A stretch of DNA of 64,000 nucleotides from JBGVSA01 sp041807905 (lineage in GTDB: Bacteria > Pseudomonadota > Gammaproteobacteria > Burkholderiales > Rhodocyclaceae): positions 3,432-67,431 of the forward strand of contig NZ_JBGVSA010000022.1 of the NCBI RefSeq assembly GCF_041807905.1. The letters are read 5' to 3'. The notes beneath the pieces are model-generated. The model was not told where the DNA came from, searched no databases, and saw only the letters and a list, made by a program, of their open reading frames with translations. Below, piece by piece: positions 27,407 through 38,080 of this stretch (the first letter of the stretch is position 1; each line of letters starts with the position of its first letter). The position numbers were made by a program, and so were the translations under genes.

Positions 27407-27928
27407 TCAGGCGGCCAGCTTGCGGCTGTCGATCGAACGCGAGCGGCGCGGCTTGCGGCGCACGGCACCCGGATCGAACTCGCCTTCGAGCTTCTTGAGC
27501 GCGTCCTTGCGCGCCTTGAGCGCCTGCTTGAACGCACCTTCTTCGCCGTACTTCTTGACCGAGAACTTGACGCGCTTGCGACGACCGTCCGGCAGCGGCC
27601 ACGAGGCCACCCAGAACCAGCGCTGCCGGTCTTCCGGCATGTCGCGGGTTTCCGACGCGCAGTAGCGGCACACGCCCACTACGCCTGAACGGTTGTTCTT
27701 CTTGACGATGTTCGAGTACTCGCGCATCGAAAACGGCGGGTACCTGGCGATGATTTCGTCGCGAAAATCCTTGGCCGCGTTGAAGGCGCGCGTCTTGCCG
27801 CCGAATACGCCGTCCGAAAAATGCTTGCGGTGAATCACTCCGCGCCGCTGGATCGTTACCAGCCAACCGTGTGTGCGGCTTAGTTCGTTATCCACACGGC
27901 TGATTCCATACACACTGCTCCGACTCAC
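27407..27928 (-). CDS. AP2/ERF-like DNA-binding protein with two AP2-type units
   Basis: This is a 173-residue soluble protein with two stretches that read as AP2/ERF DNA-binding units. The first covers about residues 4-60 (YGISRVD, then WLVTIQRRG and later DFRDEII). The second covers about 80-140 (SGVVGVCRY, RWFWVASWPLPDG, then KVKFSVKKYG-like and a helix). A basic tail follows (RRKPRRSRS). The start is the GTG at 27928 because a GGAGG lies five bases upstream; the frame runs back to a TTG at 27940. Stand-alone bacterial AP2 proteins are often linked to mobile introns or endonucleases, but none is near. Its target is unknown. Confidence 0.7.
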   Translation of the reverse strand: MSRSSVYGISRVDNELSRTHGWLVTIQRRGVIHRKHFSDGVFGGKTRAFNAAKDFRDEIIARYPPFSMREYSNIVKKNNRSGVVGVCRYCASETRDMPEDRQRWFWVASWPLPDGRRKRVKFSVKKYGEEGAFKQALKARKDALKKLEGEFDPGAVRRKPRRSRSIDSRKLAA

Positions 27929-28058
27929 GTCTTCCTCCAACGCCTGACAGGTTGCGAGTGCCGACGCAGCATTTTTTCCAGGATGCCCTCGGCCCTATCA
28001 GGGTTTTCGGCGATCACTGTGCAAACTTTAGGGCTCACGTCGCAATGAAACAAAAATA

Positions 28059-29426
28059 TTAGTTGTCGAGTAATTGCAGCTCGATGCCAGAGGTCGTGAC
28101 ATTGACTGCGCGCGTCGCGGGCTCCCCCTGCAACGCCAGTTGCCGTTCGCAATTGGACAGACGCCGCGCAACGGTCGTAATGAGCCGCGAACGGAAATGC
28201 GCGAGGCACTCCTCCGACGCCAGGATCAAGGCCGCGGGCTGGATCTCGAGGTAGCGGACCGGCGTCAGGCTGATCACTGAAACGTGCTGCAGATGATCCT
28301 GCTCGTCCAGGTAGGCCGACTCGCCAAAACACTCGCCGGCCCGGATCACCCCTGCCTTATGGCCGCCGATCGACAGCTCCAGTTCCCCTTCGAGCACGAT
28401 GCCGAAGCGCTGATCGGTGCTCCCTTCGCGGATGATCTGCGTCAAAGGTTCGACGACTCGCCAGGTCGAGAAGCGGACGACCTCCCAGATTTCGATGTCA
28501 TCGAACTCCGTGAAGAACGGCAGCCGGCGTATCTGACCGAAACGCGTGCTGTCCGGCACGAGGTCTTTTTCGTCGTAGATCTTGTAGCGGACCGCGGACA
28601 GGTCCTTCGCAAACTCGGCGCCGTTCTTGTAGCGCGAGTAGAGATCCTTCTCCAGCGACTTGCGGATTACCACGTCCATCTGCTCGGGGACCAGCGGATT
28701 GAGCTGGCTGGCCGAGGGCGGATCGGTGTTGATGATCTTGTAGACCAGTTGTGCCGGATTCTTGGCACGGAACGGCAAGCGGCCCGTGAGCAGATGGAAG
28801 AGCACCACGCCCAGCGAATACAGATCGGTCTTCTGGTTGAGCGGATAGCTCTTGATCTGTTCGGGCGACATATAGGCCGGCGAGCCCACGCCCATGATGA
28901 AGGTCGAGTCCTGGTCGCTCTTCTTGTTGATGTTCAGCGCCAACCCAAAGTCCGTGATCTTCACGTTGTCGTCGTCATCGATCAGGATGTTGGCTGGCTT
29001 GATGTCGCGGTGGACGATGCCCTGGCGGTAGGCGTAGTCCAGCGCCATGCAGCATTTGAAGATGATGCTCACCGTCCGGTGGATCGGCAGCATCCGCTCG
29101 AAGCTGCAATATTCCTCGAGCGACTTGCCCGGGAAGTACTCCATGACGATGTAGGCCTCTTCCTGCTCGATGACGGCCTCGAAGATCTTGATGATGTTGG
29201 GGTGGTCCAGCTTGTTGGCCACCGCCTCTTCGGCCCGCAGCAGCTTGAGTAGCCGGCGATTCCACTTGGCCTCGTCGCGCCCCCGGTCCTTGAAGGACAC
29301 ATGCTTGAGGGCAACCGGCTGCGGGTAATAGGGATTCTCGGCCAGATAGACGACCGCCGTCGCCCCGCGGCCCACTTCGCGGATGATCCTGTACTTGCCG
29401 ATGCGCTCCGGAATGGAAGAGCCCAT
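28059..29426 (-). CDS. Ser/Thr protein kinase with C-terminal cyclic-nucleotide-binding-like domain
   Basis: This is a 455-residue soluble protein. The Hanks-type kinase (about 10-270) is complete: GRGATAVVYLAE glycine loop, the lysine in VALKH, HRDIKPAN near 140, DFG in ITDFGLAL, and SPAYMSPEQ. It should be active. The C-terminal part (about 300-415) has the fold of a cyclic-nucleotide-binding domain with the phosphate-loop start CFGESAYLDEQ. However, the Arg-containing part of that loop, which contacts the cyclic phosphate in CRP, reads DHLQHVS here, so it may bind another ligand or none. It is divergent from grpE, sharing about 220 bases, and may be linked to stress control. Confidence 0.9.
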   Translation of the reverse strand: MGSSIPERIGKYRIIREVGRGATAVVYLAENPYYPQPVALKHVSFKDRGRDEAKWNRRLLKLLRAEEAVANKLDHPNIIKIFEAVIEQEEAYIVMEYFPGKSLEEYCSFERMLPIHRTVSIIFKCCMALDYAYRQGIVHRDIKPANILIDDDDNVKITDFGLALNINKKSDQDSTFIMGVGSPAYMSPEQIKSYPLNQKTDLYSLGVVLFHLLTGRLPFRAKNPAQLVYKIINTDPPSASQLNPLVPEQMDVVIRKSLEKDLYSRYKNGAEFAKDLSAVRYKIYDEKDLVPDSTRFGQIRRLPFFTEFDDIEIWEVVRFSTWRVVEPLTQIIREGSTDQRFGIVLEGELELSIGGHKAGVIRAGECFGESAYLDEQDHLQHVSVISLTPVRYLEIQPAALILASEECLAHFRSRLITTVARRLSNCERQLALQGEPATRAVNVTTSGIELQLLDN

Positions 29427-29585
29427 TGTCCCTATTCTGCCCGCCTGCTACCGATTTGAAGAATAGCGCCGAGCCCGGCGCACCGCGTATCTTACCGATT
29501 TCGAGAATAAGTCTGACAAAAACCAGCCTGCAGGACCAACGGCCTCCGTCCGCATCGGCGTGACGAAAAAAAGAGGGCCAATGCT

Positions 29586-29613
29586 CTTGAAACAGCGCGG
29601 GACGCCCCCATTA
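29586..29613 (+). promoter_or_regulatory. RpoH (sigma-32) type promoter for grpE
   Basis: CTTGAAA (29586-29592), 13 bases, then CCCCATTA (29606-29613), which fits the heat-shock sigma consensus closely. It ends about 33 bases before the grpE ATG, as expected. Confidence 0.8.
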
Positions 29614-29645
29614 AGGCTGTTGAATCTTATCAGGGAGCCTTTTTC

Positions 29646-30218
29646 ATGCAGGACAAACAAGACTCGCTCGCGCCCCAGGAACTGACCGACGGCGCTTCGC
29701 CGGCTACGGACGCGACGCCCGCCACGGCTGACGCCGTCGGCAATGGCCCCGACATCATCCCCAGCCTGCAGGAACAACTGCGTCAGCTGGAACTGAAGGC
29801 ATCCGAACACTACGACGCTTGGCTGCGCGCCAAGGCCGAGACGGAAAACATGCGCCGCCGCGCGCAGGAAGACGTCACCAAGGCCGCCAAGTTCGCCATC
29901 GAAAAGTTCGCCAACGAACTCCTGTCGGTCAAGGACAGCCTCGAACAGACCCTGGCCGTCGATAACGCCACGCTCGAATCACTGCGCGATGGCGTGGAAC
30001 TGACGCTGCGCAATCTTGCCCGCGCCTTCGAAAAGAGCGGCGTGGAAGAAGTAAACCCGGTCGGCGAGAAGTTCGACCCACACAAGCACCAAGCCATGAG
30101 CGCCGTGGAATCCGACCAGCCGGCCAACACCGTGCTGCAGGTCTTCCAGAAGGGCTACGCGCTGGAAGGCCGCATCCTGCGCCCGGCGCTGGTCTCTGTC
30201 GCCAAAAGCGGCCAGTAA
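29646..30218 (+). CDS. grpE: Nucleotide-exchange factor GrpE
   Basis: This is a 190-residue cochaperone that releases ADP from DnaK. It has an acidic, disordered N-terminus, a long helical region with the family segment RAKAETENMRRRAQEDVTKA near residue 60, and the C-terminal beta domain with NPVGEKFDPHKHQAM and QKGYALEGRILRPALV. Length is typical. It heads the grpE-dnaK-dnaJ cluster, with a heat-shock promoter just upstream. Confidence 0.96.
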   Translation: MQDKQDSLAPQELTDGASPATDATPATADAVGNGPDIIPSLQEQLRQLELKASEHYDAWLRAKAETENMRRRAQEDVTKAAKFAIEKFANELLSVKDSLEQTLAVDNATLESLRDGVELTLRNLARAFEKSGVEEVNPVGEKFDPHKHQAMSAVESDQPANTVLQVFQKGYALEGRILRPALVSVAKSGQ

Positions 30219-30283
30219 GTCGCCGCCGCGCGCTTTTTTTCGCCCGATTTCGCGCGTTTTTCGCGGAAACGGCCCGCAAAGGG

Positions 30284-30312
30284 GTTGAAGTCGGGCGACA
30301 CAGCCGCATTTA
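30284..30312 (+). promoter_or_regulatory. RpoH-type promoter for dnaK
   Basis: GTTGAAG (30284-30290), 13 bases, then CCGCATTTA (30304-30312), a good but imperfect heat-shock sigma match, about 64 bases before the dnaK ATG. This gives dnaK its own start in addition to read-through from grpE. Confidence 0.7.
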
Positions 30313-30375
30313 GAAAGCATCACGAAATTCTGGACGGACCCGGGATACGGGGCGTCGACAAAGGAGAAAACGAAC

Positions 30376-32298
<1,923 letters not shown>

Positions 32299-32319
32299 TA
32301 CCTGGCAAGACAACGCACG

Positions 32320-32360
32320 GGCGCAAAGGTCGCGGAGCTTCATCGCGCGCCCTTTGCGCC
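32320..32360 (+). promoter_or_regulatory. Hairpin in the dnaK-dnaJ gap
   Basis: A perfect 10-bp stem (GGCGCAAAGG / CCTTTGCGCC) encloses 21 bases that themselves contain a CGCG/CGCG pairing, followed by TTTGTG. It lies between dnaK and dnaJ and resembles a weak terminator or RNA-stabilising element, which would lower dnaJ relative to dnaK. Confidence 0.55.
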
Positions 32361-32382
32361 TTTGTGCTGAGGACAACAACAG

Positions 32383-33528
32383 ATGGCAAAACGGGATTAC
32401 TACGAAGTCCTCGGTGTCAATCGCGACACTTCGGACGAAGACATCAAGAAGGCCTACCGCAAGCTGGCCATGAAGTACCACCCGGACCGCAATCCGGACT
32501 CGAAGGACGCCGAAGAGAAATTCAAGGAAGCCAAGGAAGCCTACGAAGTCCTCTCCGACGAACAGAAGCGCGCGGCCTATGACCGTTACGGTCATGCCGG
32601 CGTCGATCCTTCGATGGCGGGCGGCCCCGGTGGCTTCGGCGCGGGCGGCCAGGGCTTCGAAGGTTTCGCCGATGCTTTCGGCGGCATCTTCGACGAAATC
32701 TTCGGCGGCCGTGGTGGTGGCGGTGGCGGCGGCGGTCCGCGCGTCTATCGCGGAGCTGACCTGCGCTACAACCTCGAGATTTCGCTCGAGGAAGCCGCTC
32801 GCGGCGTCGAAAAGACCATCCGCATTCCCGTCCTCGAAGAGTGCGAGACCTGCCACGGCTCGGGCGCCAAGCCGGGTACGCAACCCAAGACCTGTACCAC
32901 CTGCGGCGGCGCCGGCCAGGTGCGCATGCAGCAGGGTTTCTTCTCGGTGCAGCAGACCTGCCCCAAGTGCCACGGCAGCGGAACGGTCATCTCCGATCCG
33001 TGCAAGACCTGCGGCGGCGCGGGGCGCGTGAAGAAGCAGAAGACGCTGGAAGTGAAAATCCCCGCCGGTATCGACGACGGCATGCGCCTGCGTCATGCCG
33101 GCCACGGCGAAGCGGGCGTCAATGGCGGCCCCGCGGGCGACCTGTACGTCGAAATCCACGTGCGCAAGCATGCGGTCTTCGAGCGCGATGGCGACGATCT
33201 GCATTGCGAAATGCCGATCAGCTTCGCCACATCGGCACTCGGCGGCGAAATCCAGATCCCCACGCTCGATGGCGTGGCCGCGATCAAGATCCCGGCCGAG
33301 ACGCAGACCGGCAAGGTCTTCCGCCTGCGCGGCAAGGGGATCAAGAACGTCCGCGGCTCCGGCCACGGCGACCTGATGTGTCACGTCGTGGTCGAAACGC
33401 CGGTGCACCTGACCGATCGGCAGAAAGAAATCCTGCGCGAGTTCGACACCATCAGCCAAAGCAATGCGGGCCAAAACCCGCGCGCCAAGAGCTGGATGGA
33501 CAAGGTGCGCGATTTCTTCAACGACTGA
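32383..33528 (+). CDS. dnaJ: Co-chaperone DnaJ (Hsp40)
   Basis: This is a 381-residue full-length (type I) DnaJ. The J domain has the HPD motif (KYHPDRNPDSKD). It is followed by a Gly/Phe-rich stretch with a run of glycines, then four zinc-binding CxxCxGxG repeats (CETCHGSG, CTTCGGAG, CPKCHGSG, CKTCGGAG) and the C-terminal substrate domain. It stimulates DnaK ATPase and delivers clients. A good terminator follows. Confidence 0.97.
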   Translation: MAKRDYYEVLGVNRDTSDEDIKKAYRKLAMKYHPDRNPDSKDAEEKFKEAKEAYEVLSDEQKRAAYDRYGHAGVDPSMAGGPGGFGAGGQGFEGFADAFGGIFDEIFGGRGGGGGGGGPRVYRGADLRYNLEISLEEAARGVEKTIRIPVLEECETCHGSGAKPGTQPKTCTTCGGAGQVRMQQGFFSVQQTCPKCHGSGTVISDPCKTCGGAGRVKKQKTLEVKIPAGIDDGMRLRHAGHGEAGVNGGPAGDLYVEIHVRKHAVFERDGDDLHCEMPISFATSALGGEIQIPTLDGVAAIKIPAETQTGKVFRLRGKGIKNVRGSGHGDLMCHVVVETPVHLTDRQKEILREFDTISQSNAGQNPRAKSWMDKVRDFFND

Positions 33529-33549
33529 TCGCTACCGCTCGAGCAACGA

Positions 33550-33573
33550 CAAAGGCCGCTTTCGCGGCCTTTG
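33550..33573. terminator. Terminator after dnaJ
   Basis: A perfect 10-bp stem CAAAGGCCGC / GCGGCCTTTG with a four-base loop, then TTCTGTC. It lies between the convergent dnaJ and membrane-protein genes and may serve both strands. Confidence 0.82.
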
Positions 33574-33596
33574 TTCTGTCCACCAGGCGAGCACGC

Positions 33597-35087
33597 CTAC
33601 TCCGCCACGCGCTCCACCGCCCATTGATTGCCATCGCCCACGCTGCGCGTCAGGCGGAACTCACGCGCGTCCGCTCGCGGCGGCGACTCGAACCATCCCG
33701 CGATCGCGGTTTCGTTCGGGACGGAGACGTTCTTCTGGATAGCCTGATAGATCAGGTTTCCGTTAATGAAGATCGGCAAGTTCTCAATGTGGACAATGTC
33801 GCCATCCCGGACCTCGTTCATCAAACCGTTTCGCAGCGCCGCCACAAGCGAATCGCGCGGGGCGCGGTAGAAGGCATCGAGACGGACTGACTGCTGCATG
33901 TTCATGACCCAGTTCAACGACGCGTAGAGCGCCAGCGGAAGAGCCACTGCAATCCCGAGTCGGCGCGCCGCTGGCGGAATGGTGCGATCGAGCAAGGCCG
34001 CGCCGATGAAAGCCAGACCGAAATACTCGTAATAAACCGGAATGTGGGCCGCCCCCCAGGAGAGACTCGCCTGGTATTTGGCCGAAATTGCGATCAGTGC
34101 GGGCGGGATGAACAGCAGGAGCGCAGCACCGAAAACCGCCTCGCGGGGCCAGCGCTGCATTGCAGTCGTCCGCGACGTCACAAGGAACAATGCCGCCCAC
34201 ACGACTGCAATCGCCCACGCCAGCCAACTGCCGGCCGCCAGTCTGACAAGCGCCGCTGGGGACAATTGATTGTGGCCGTCCAAGGCATAGAAGCTCCCGG
34301 GAAAGGCTGCGACGAACTGCTTCAGGTATGTTGGGGGGATGGCAGAAACCTGGCCGAACTGTGAGCCGCCGTAGATGTTGGTTGCCATGTGTTTGGCGAA
34401 CAGATTGGCTGCCACGAAGCACGCGAAGGGCACGAGGATCACCAGTAGATTGCGAGGCGAAACGCGCTTCGATGCCCATACGGCCGCCAACGCAATCGGC
34501 ACATAGATCGCATTGAGCTCGTAACACAGCATCGACAGCGTCGCCAACAGCGAAGAGGCGATCAACCAGCCGGGCGAGTCGGTTTCGCGCCACTTCTGCA
34601 ATCCCAACAGCGCCAGGGTCAGCATGATGCCAAGCACATGGCAGAAGGTAATGTACGCCGCGATGGGGTCATCGCTATTGCGTATCTGGAAGAGCGGAAA
34701 AAGAAGCAGCAGAAAGAACGCGACCAAGCGCTGCCCCACCCCCAGCCTGCGAAGAAGCACGACGGTCACGCCGACATGGATGAGCAGCAGCCCAACGTCA
34801 AGGCAGCGCGCCAGCAAGGCATCGTGGATGTAATAGTAGAACCCGTAGGCCAGCGGCCAGCCGAGCAATACTCGGCCGTATTCAGTAAACCAGACATAAG
34901 CCACGCGCCCCGAAAACCACCAGACGTTTTCGTGGAAGCGATTCATGGCGCCCCAGGTCTGGCTGTTGAGCGAATCGTCGAACCAGAATCCGTTGCGCAG
35001 ATACGGCAGCATCAGGATGACGAGCAGAAGGGCAGACGACGCAATAACGCCCCACCAACAAACAACGCGGATTCTCTCGGACGACAT
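33597..35087 (-). CDS. Polytopic membrane protein, possible GT-C glycosyltransferase
   Basis: This is a 496-residue inner-membrane protein with about ten hydrophobic segments and a soluble C-terminal domain of about 100 residues. An acidic pair (FWFDDSLNSQTWG) sits in the first periplasmic loop after the first membrane segment. That placement is typical of GT-C glycosyltransferases using lipid-linked sugars, but no family motif confirms it. The start at 35087 is preferred because a perfect TATAAT box lies upstream of it; an in-frame ATG at 35138 would fall inside the promoter. It is convergent with dnaJ. No neighbour explains its role. Confidence 0.72.
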   Translation of the reverse strand: MSSERIRVVCWWGVIASSALLLVILMLPYLRNGFWFDDSLNSQTWGAMNRFHENVWWFSGRVAYVWFTEYGRVLLGWPLAYGFYYYIHDALLARCLDVGLLLIHVGVTVVLLRRLGVGQRLVAFFLLLLFPLFQIRNSDDPIAAYITFCHVLGIMLTLALLGLQKWRETDSPGWLIASSLLATLSMLCYELNAIYVPIALAAVWASKRVSPRNLLVILVPFACFVAANLFAKHMATNIYGGSQFGQVSAIPPTYLKQFVAAFPGSFYALDGHNQLSPAALVRLAAGSWLAWAIAVVWAALFLVTSRTTAMQRWPREAVFGAALLLFIPPALIAISAKYQASLSWGAAHIPVYYEYFGLAFIGAALLDRTIPPAARRLGIAVALPLALYASLNWVMNMQQSVRLDAFYRAPRDSLVAALRNGLMNEVRDGDIVHIENLPIFINGNLIYQAIQKNVSVPNETAIAGWFESPPRADAREFRLTRSVGDGNQWAVERVAE

Positions 35088-35120
35088 GCGCGGCGGGACG
35101 GTGCGAAAGCTGGAGGGGGC

Positions 35121-35147
35121 ATTATACGCAATTGACATCGATGCCAA
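35121..35147 (-). promoter_or_regulatory. Sigma-70-like promoter for the membrane-protein gene
   Basis: A perfect TATAAT on the minus strand (35126 to 35121) with TTGGCA 15 bases upstream. The spacer is shorter than the usual 17, so the minus-35 assignment is weak. Transcription would begin near 35114, which supports the ATG at 35087. Confidence 0.4.
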
Positions 35148-35222
35148 CGCAGGACTCAGCCGGACGCGCGACCAACCAAAAAAGAGCCGCGATTGCAGCC
35201 CTTCACACACAGACGGAAAGCT

Positions 35223-37136
35223 TCACATCACCTCGTTCTCCGCCCTCCACTGCGCCAGCGCCGCCAGCCGCATCGGCGCGTTGACCGCGCCGTATTGGTC
35301 GTACGCGCCACGGCGTTCGATGAATTCAAAGAAGAAGCGGTTGTCGAACGGCACGGTGTAGACGTGCAGAAATTCCCCCTGCGCATTGCGATCGTAGAGC
35401 ACGTTGTAACTGCGCATCTGGTCGAGCAACTCGGGCGCGAGGTCGTAGCGCGCGGCGAGGTCGTCGTAGTAGTTGTCGGGCACTTCCAGCATTGGCGTGC
35501 CGGCTTCGAGCAAGGTCTTTGCGCAACGCAGGACGTCCGACACGGCGATGGCGATGTGATGCACACCCGCGCCGCCGAACACCGACACCGAACGGCCAGC
35601 CGCAGTGTTATGCCGATCGGATACGTTGAGCGAGTAACGCACCGCCTTGTCGGCGGATTCCATGGCACGACTGCGGATGACGCCGAACGGATCGTTCATG
35701 ACTGCGCTGGAAACGGCTTCCAGTCCGAGCACCGAGCGATAGAAAAGCACCCATGTGTCGAGCCCGCCGAGCGGCACGACCTGCGAGATGTGATCGATGC
35801 GCGCGCCTTGGGCGACACCTTCGTCCGGCGCAATGTCGAGAATGAAGTCCGCCTCGAACCCATGCGTGCCACCCTTGTGCACGTCGAAGAAATACACCAG
35901 GCTGCCATCCGGCGCGCGCACGGCGGGAATGGTCAGTTCGTTCGGCCCGATACGCCCTGCCACGCGCGTGCAGCCCAATGCTTCGGCGCGCGCCAGCGCG
36001 GCCACCGCGTCGCTCGTGGACAAGGCCACCGCGCAGGCCGAGGTGCCGTGCATCTCGAAATACGAGCGCGCGAAAGAGTCTTCTTCCAGGTTGAGCACGA
36101 CCCGCACATCTCCCAACCCGAACAGCTCGACCTGCTTGGAGCGATGGCGGCCGATCTTGCGGAACCCGATCACCGACAGGAATGCGCGTAGCCGATCCGC
36201 GGTGGCACGGTCGGCGGCGAACTCGATGAACGACCAGCCCTGCAATTCGGGAGCCGGCGGCAGATCGATGAGCGGCACACGATGCACGGTCGGCGTTGCT
36301 GGCGCAGCTTCGCCAATCGGCGGCAGATGCAGCACGCGGTCTTCCAGCCACAACAGCGAGCGCATGGCATCAGTGGCCGAGGCGCGCGCAGGTGCGGCGC
36401 GCAGGTCGTCGTTGAAGATCTCAAGCGAAAGCGGCCCCGCATAGCCCGATTGCAGGACGACGCGGGTAAATTTGTCGACGTCAAACTGCCCCTGCCCCGG
36501 AAAGCATCGGTAATGACGGCTGTGCGAAAGCACGTCGGTATTCACCCAGGGCGCGTCGGCCAGTTGCACGAAGAAGATCTTTTCGCCAGGGATTTTGGCG
36601 ATCGGAAGATAGTCGTCTCGCAGCGCCAGGGTATGGAAGCTATCGAGAATGAGCCCGAAGTGCGGGTGGGCCACGCGTTCGACGATCGACCATGCCTGAG
36701 AGAAGCGATTGATGTGCGTGCCCCACGCCAGCGCTTCGAAGCCCACGCGCAGGCCACGCTTACCGGCACGTTCGGCGAGCATGTGCATCTGCTCGGCGAT
36801 CAGATCCATATCGCCGGAGGCGTCCGGCTGCGCGTTCGAGCACACCAGTACCATCGGCGCGCCCAGTTCGTGCATGAGGTCGAACTTGCGTTCAGCGCGG
36901 TCGATGTTGCGCAGCAACTGCGCGGGGCTGACGCCTTCAAAGTCGCGGAAGGGTTGGAACAGGTCGATCGACAGCCCCAGGTCTTCGGCGATGCGGCGTA
37001 CGTCGGACGGCGTGCCGGAGAACTGCAGCAGGTCGTTTTCGAAGATTTCGACACCGTCGAAGCGCGCTGTGGCAATGGCCTCGAGCTTCTGGCGCAGCAT
37101 GCCGGACAACGACACCGTGGCGATTGAGCGATGCAT
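35223..37136 (-). CDS. quiC: 3-dehydroshikimate dehydratase, QuiC1 type (epimerase-like plus HPPD-like domains)
   Basis: This is a 637-residue two-domain protein. Residues about 1-270 form a sugar-phosphate isomerase/epimerase TIM barrel (ATARFDGVEIFEND, GLILDSFHTL, SLEIFNDD). Residues about 295-630 form two glyoxalase-fold halves like 4-hydroxyphenylpyruvate dioxygenase, with metal-ligand candidates in IDHISQVV and VHHIAIAV and a Glu in FFEFIER. This matches QuiC1, which converts 3-dehydroshikimate to protocatechuate; the C-terminal half is not known to act as a dioxygenase there. A good AGGAG precedes the ATG. It is the last gene of the dctQ-dctM-dctP-aroE-quiC unit, 9 bases after the aroE-like stop. 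Confidence 0.88.
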   Translation of the reverse strand: MHRSIATVSLSGMLRQKLEAIATARFDGVEIFENDLLQFSGTPSDVRRIAEDLGLSIDLFQPFRDFEGVSPAQLLRNIDRAERKFDLMHELGAPMVLVCSNAQPDASGDMDLIAEQMHMLAERAGKRGLRVGFEALAWGTHINRFSQAWSIVERVAHPHFGLILDSFHTLALRDDYLPIAKIPGEKIFFVQLADAPWVNTDVLSHSRHYRCFPGQGQFDVDKFTRVVLQSGYAGPLSLEIFNDDLRAAPARASATDAMRSLLWLEDRVLHLPPIGEAAPATPTVHRVPLIDLPPAPELQGWSFIEFAADRATADRLRAFLSVIGFRKIGRHRSKQVELFGLGDVRVVLNLEEDSFARSYFEMHGTSACAVALSTSDAVAALARAEALGCTRVAGRIGPNELTIPAVRAPDGSLVYFFDVHKGGTHGFEADFILDIAPDEGVAQGARIDHISQVVPLGGLDTWVLFYRSVLGLEAVSSAVMNDPFGVIRSRAMESADKAVRYSLNVSDRHNTAAGRSVSVFGGAGVHHIAIAVSDVLRCAKTLLEAGTPMLEVPDNYYDDLAARYDLAPELLDQMRSYNVLYDRNAQGEFLHVYTVPFDNRFFFEFIERRGAYDQYGAVNAPMRLAALAQWRAENEVM

Positions 37137-37145
37137 GTGATGCTC

Positions 37146-38063
37146 CTACGCAGCGGCAACCGCCCCTTGCGCCAGCATGCGGCGGAAATGCGCCTCCATG
37201 CGTGCCGCGTCGGGCTTGATGCCAGTGAACAACTCGAATGCGCCCACCGCCTGCCACACCGCCATGCCGCCACCGTCGACAGTGCGGCAGCCGCGTGCAC
37301 GCGCGATGCGCAGCAGCTCGGTTTCGATGGGGAAATACACGATGTCCGATACCCATAGCGACGGGTTGATCAGTTCGGCGGGCAGCGGCAGACCCGGGCA
37401 TTTGTCCATGCCGGTGGGTGTCGCGTGAATGAGACCGTCCGCCGCTCCCAGCGCATCGGCCACATCGGTATTGGCTTCCACGCGCTGCGCGCCGTACAAA
37501 CGCTGCAACGACTGGGCAAGTGCTTCAGCGCGTGCTGCATCGCGGTCGACAATGATCAGGTGCGCCACGCCCATGCGTAGCGCCGCATGGGCCACCGCGG
37601 CCCCCGCTCCGCCCGCGCCGAGCAGGACCACGCGCCCCAGCGGCACATTCGGTAGCGCACGCTTGAATGCCGTGGCAAAACCCGACCAGTCGGTGTTGTG
37701 GCCGGTCAGGTGCATGCCCCGGCACACCACGGTATTGACCGCACCCAGCTCGCGGGCGTCGTCCGACAAGGCATCCAGCAGCGGGATGACGGCCTGCTTG
37801 CACGGGTAGGTGATGTTCAGGCCGGCAAAGCCGATATAGCGCGCGGCATCGACCAGCGCCGGCAGGCGGGCGACGTCGCCCGCGCCGGTGTCCAGATCGA
37901 TGAGCTGATAGTGCAGCCGAAGCCCATGCCAGCGGGCCTCTTCTTCATGCAGGCGCGGCGTCAGCGAGCGCTGGATGCCCGCGCCGATGAGGCCGACCAG
38001 GAGCTTGGGCGTCTCGACGCCCGGCGCCGCGACGCTCGATTCGTTTGTCATGGTTTCACTCAT
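37146..38063 (-). CDS. Shikimate/quinate dehydrogenase (AroE family), probably catabolic
   Basis: This is a 305-residue NAD(P)-dependent enzyme of the AroE family, interconverting shikimate (or quinate) and 3-dehydroshikimate (or dehydroquinate). The catalytic Lys sits in GLNITYPCKQ, substrate-side residues in TGHNTDWSG, and the nucleotide loop is LLGAGGAGAAV. The substrate-binding SxS of biosynthetic AroE reads SLT here (QRSLTPRLHE), a change seen in quinate-active relatives. With quiC next door (9 bases) and a TRAP transporter upstream, a catabolic role is more likely than aromatic amino-acid synthesis. The biosynthetic aroE should then be elsewhere. Confidence 0.88.
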   Translation of the reverse strand: MSETMTNESSVAAPGVETPKLLVGLIGAGIQRSLTPRLHEEEARWHGLRLHYQLIDLDTGAGDVARLPALVDAARYIGFAGLNITYPCKQAVIPLLDALSDDARELGAVNTVVCRGMHLTGHNTDWSGFATAFKRALPNVPLGRVVLLGAGGAGAAVAHAALRMGVAHLIIVDRDAARAEALAQSLQRLYGAQRVEANTDVADALGAADGLIHATPTGMDKCPGLPLPAELINPSLWVSDIVYFPIETELLRIARARGCRTVDGGGMAVWQAVGAFELFTGIKPDAARMEAHFRRMLAQGAVAAA

Positions 38064-38080
38064 GATCGGCCTGCGTCGGG

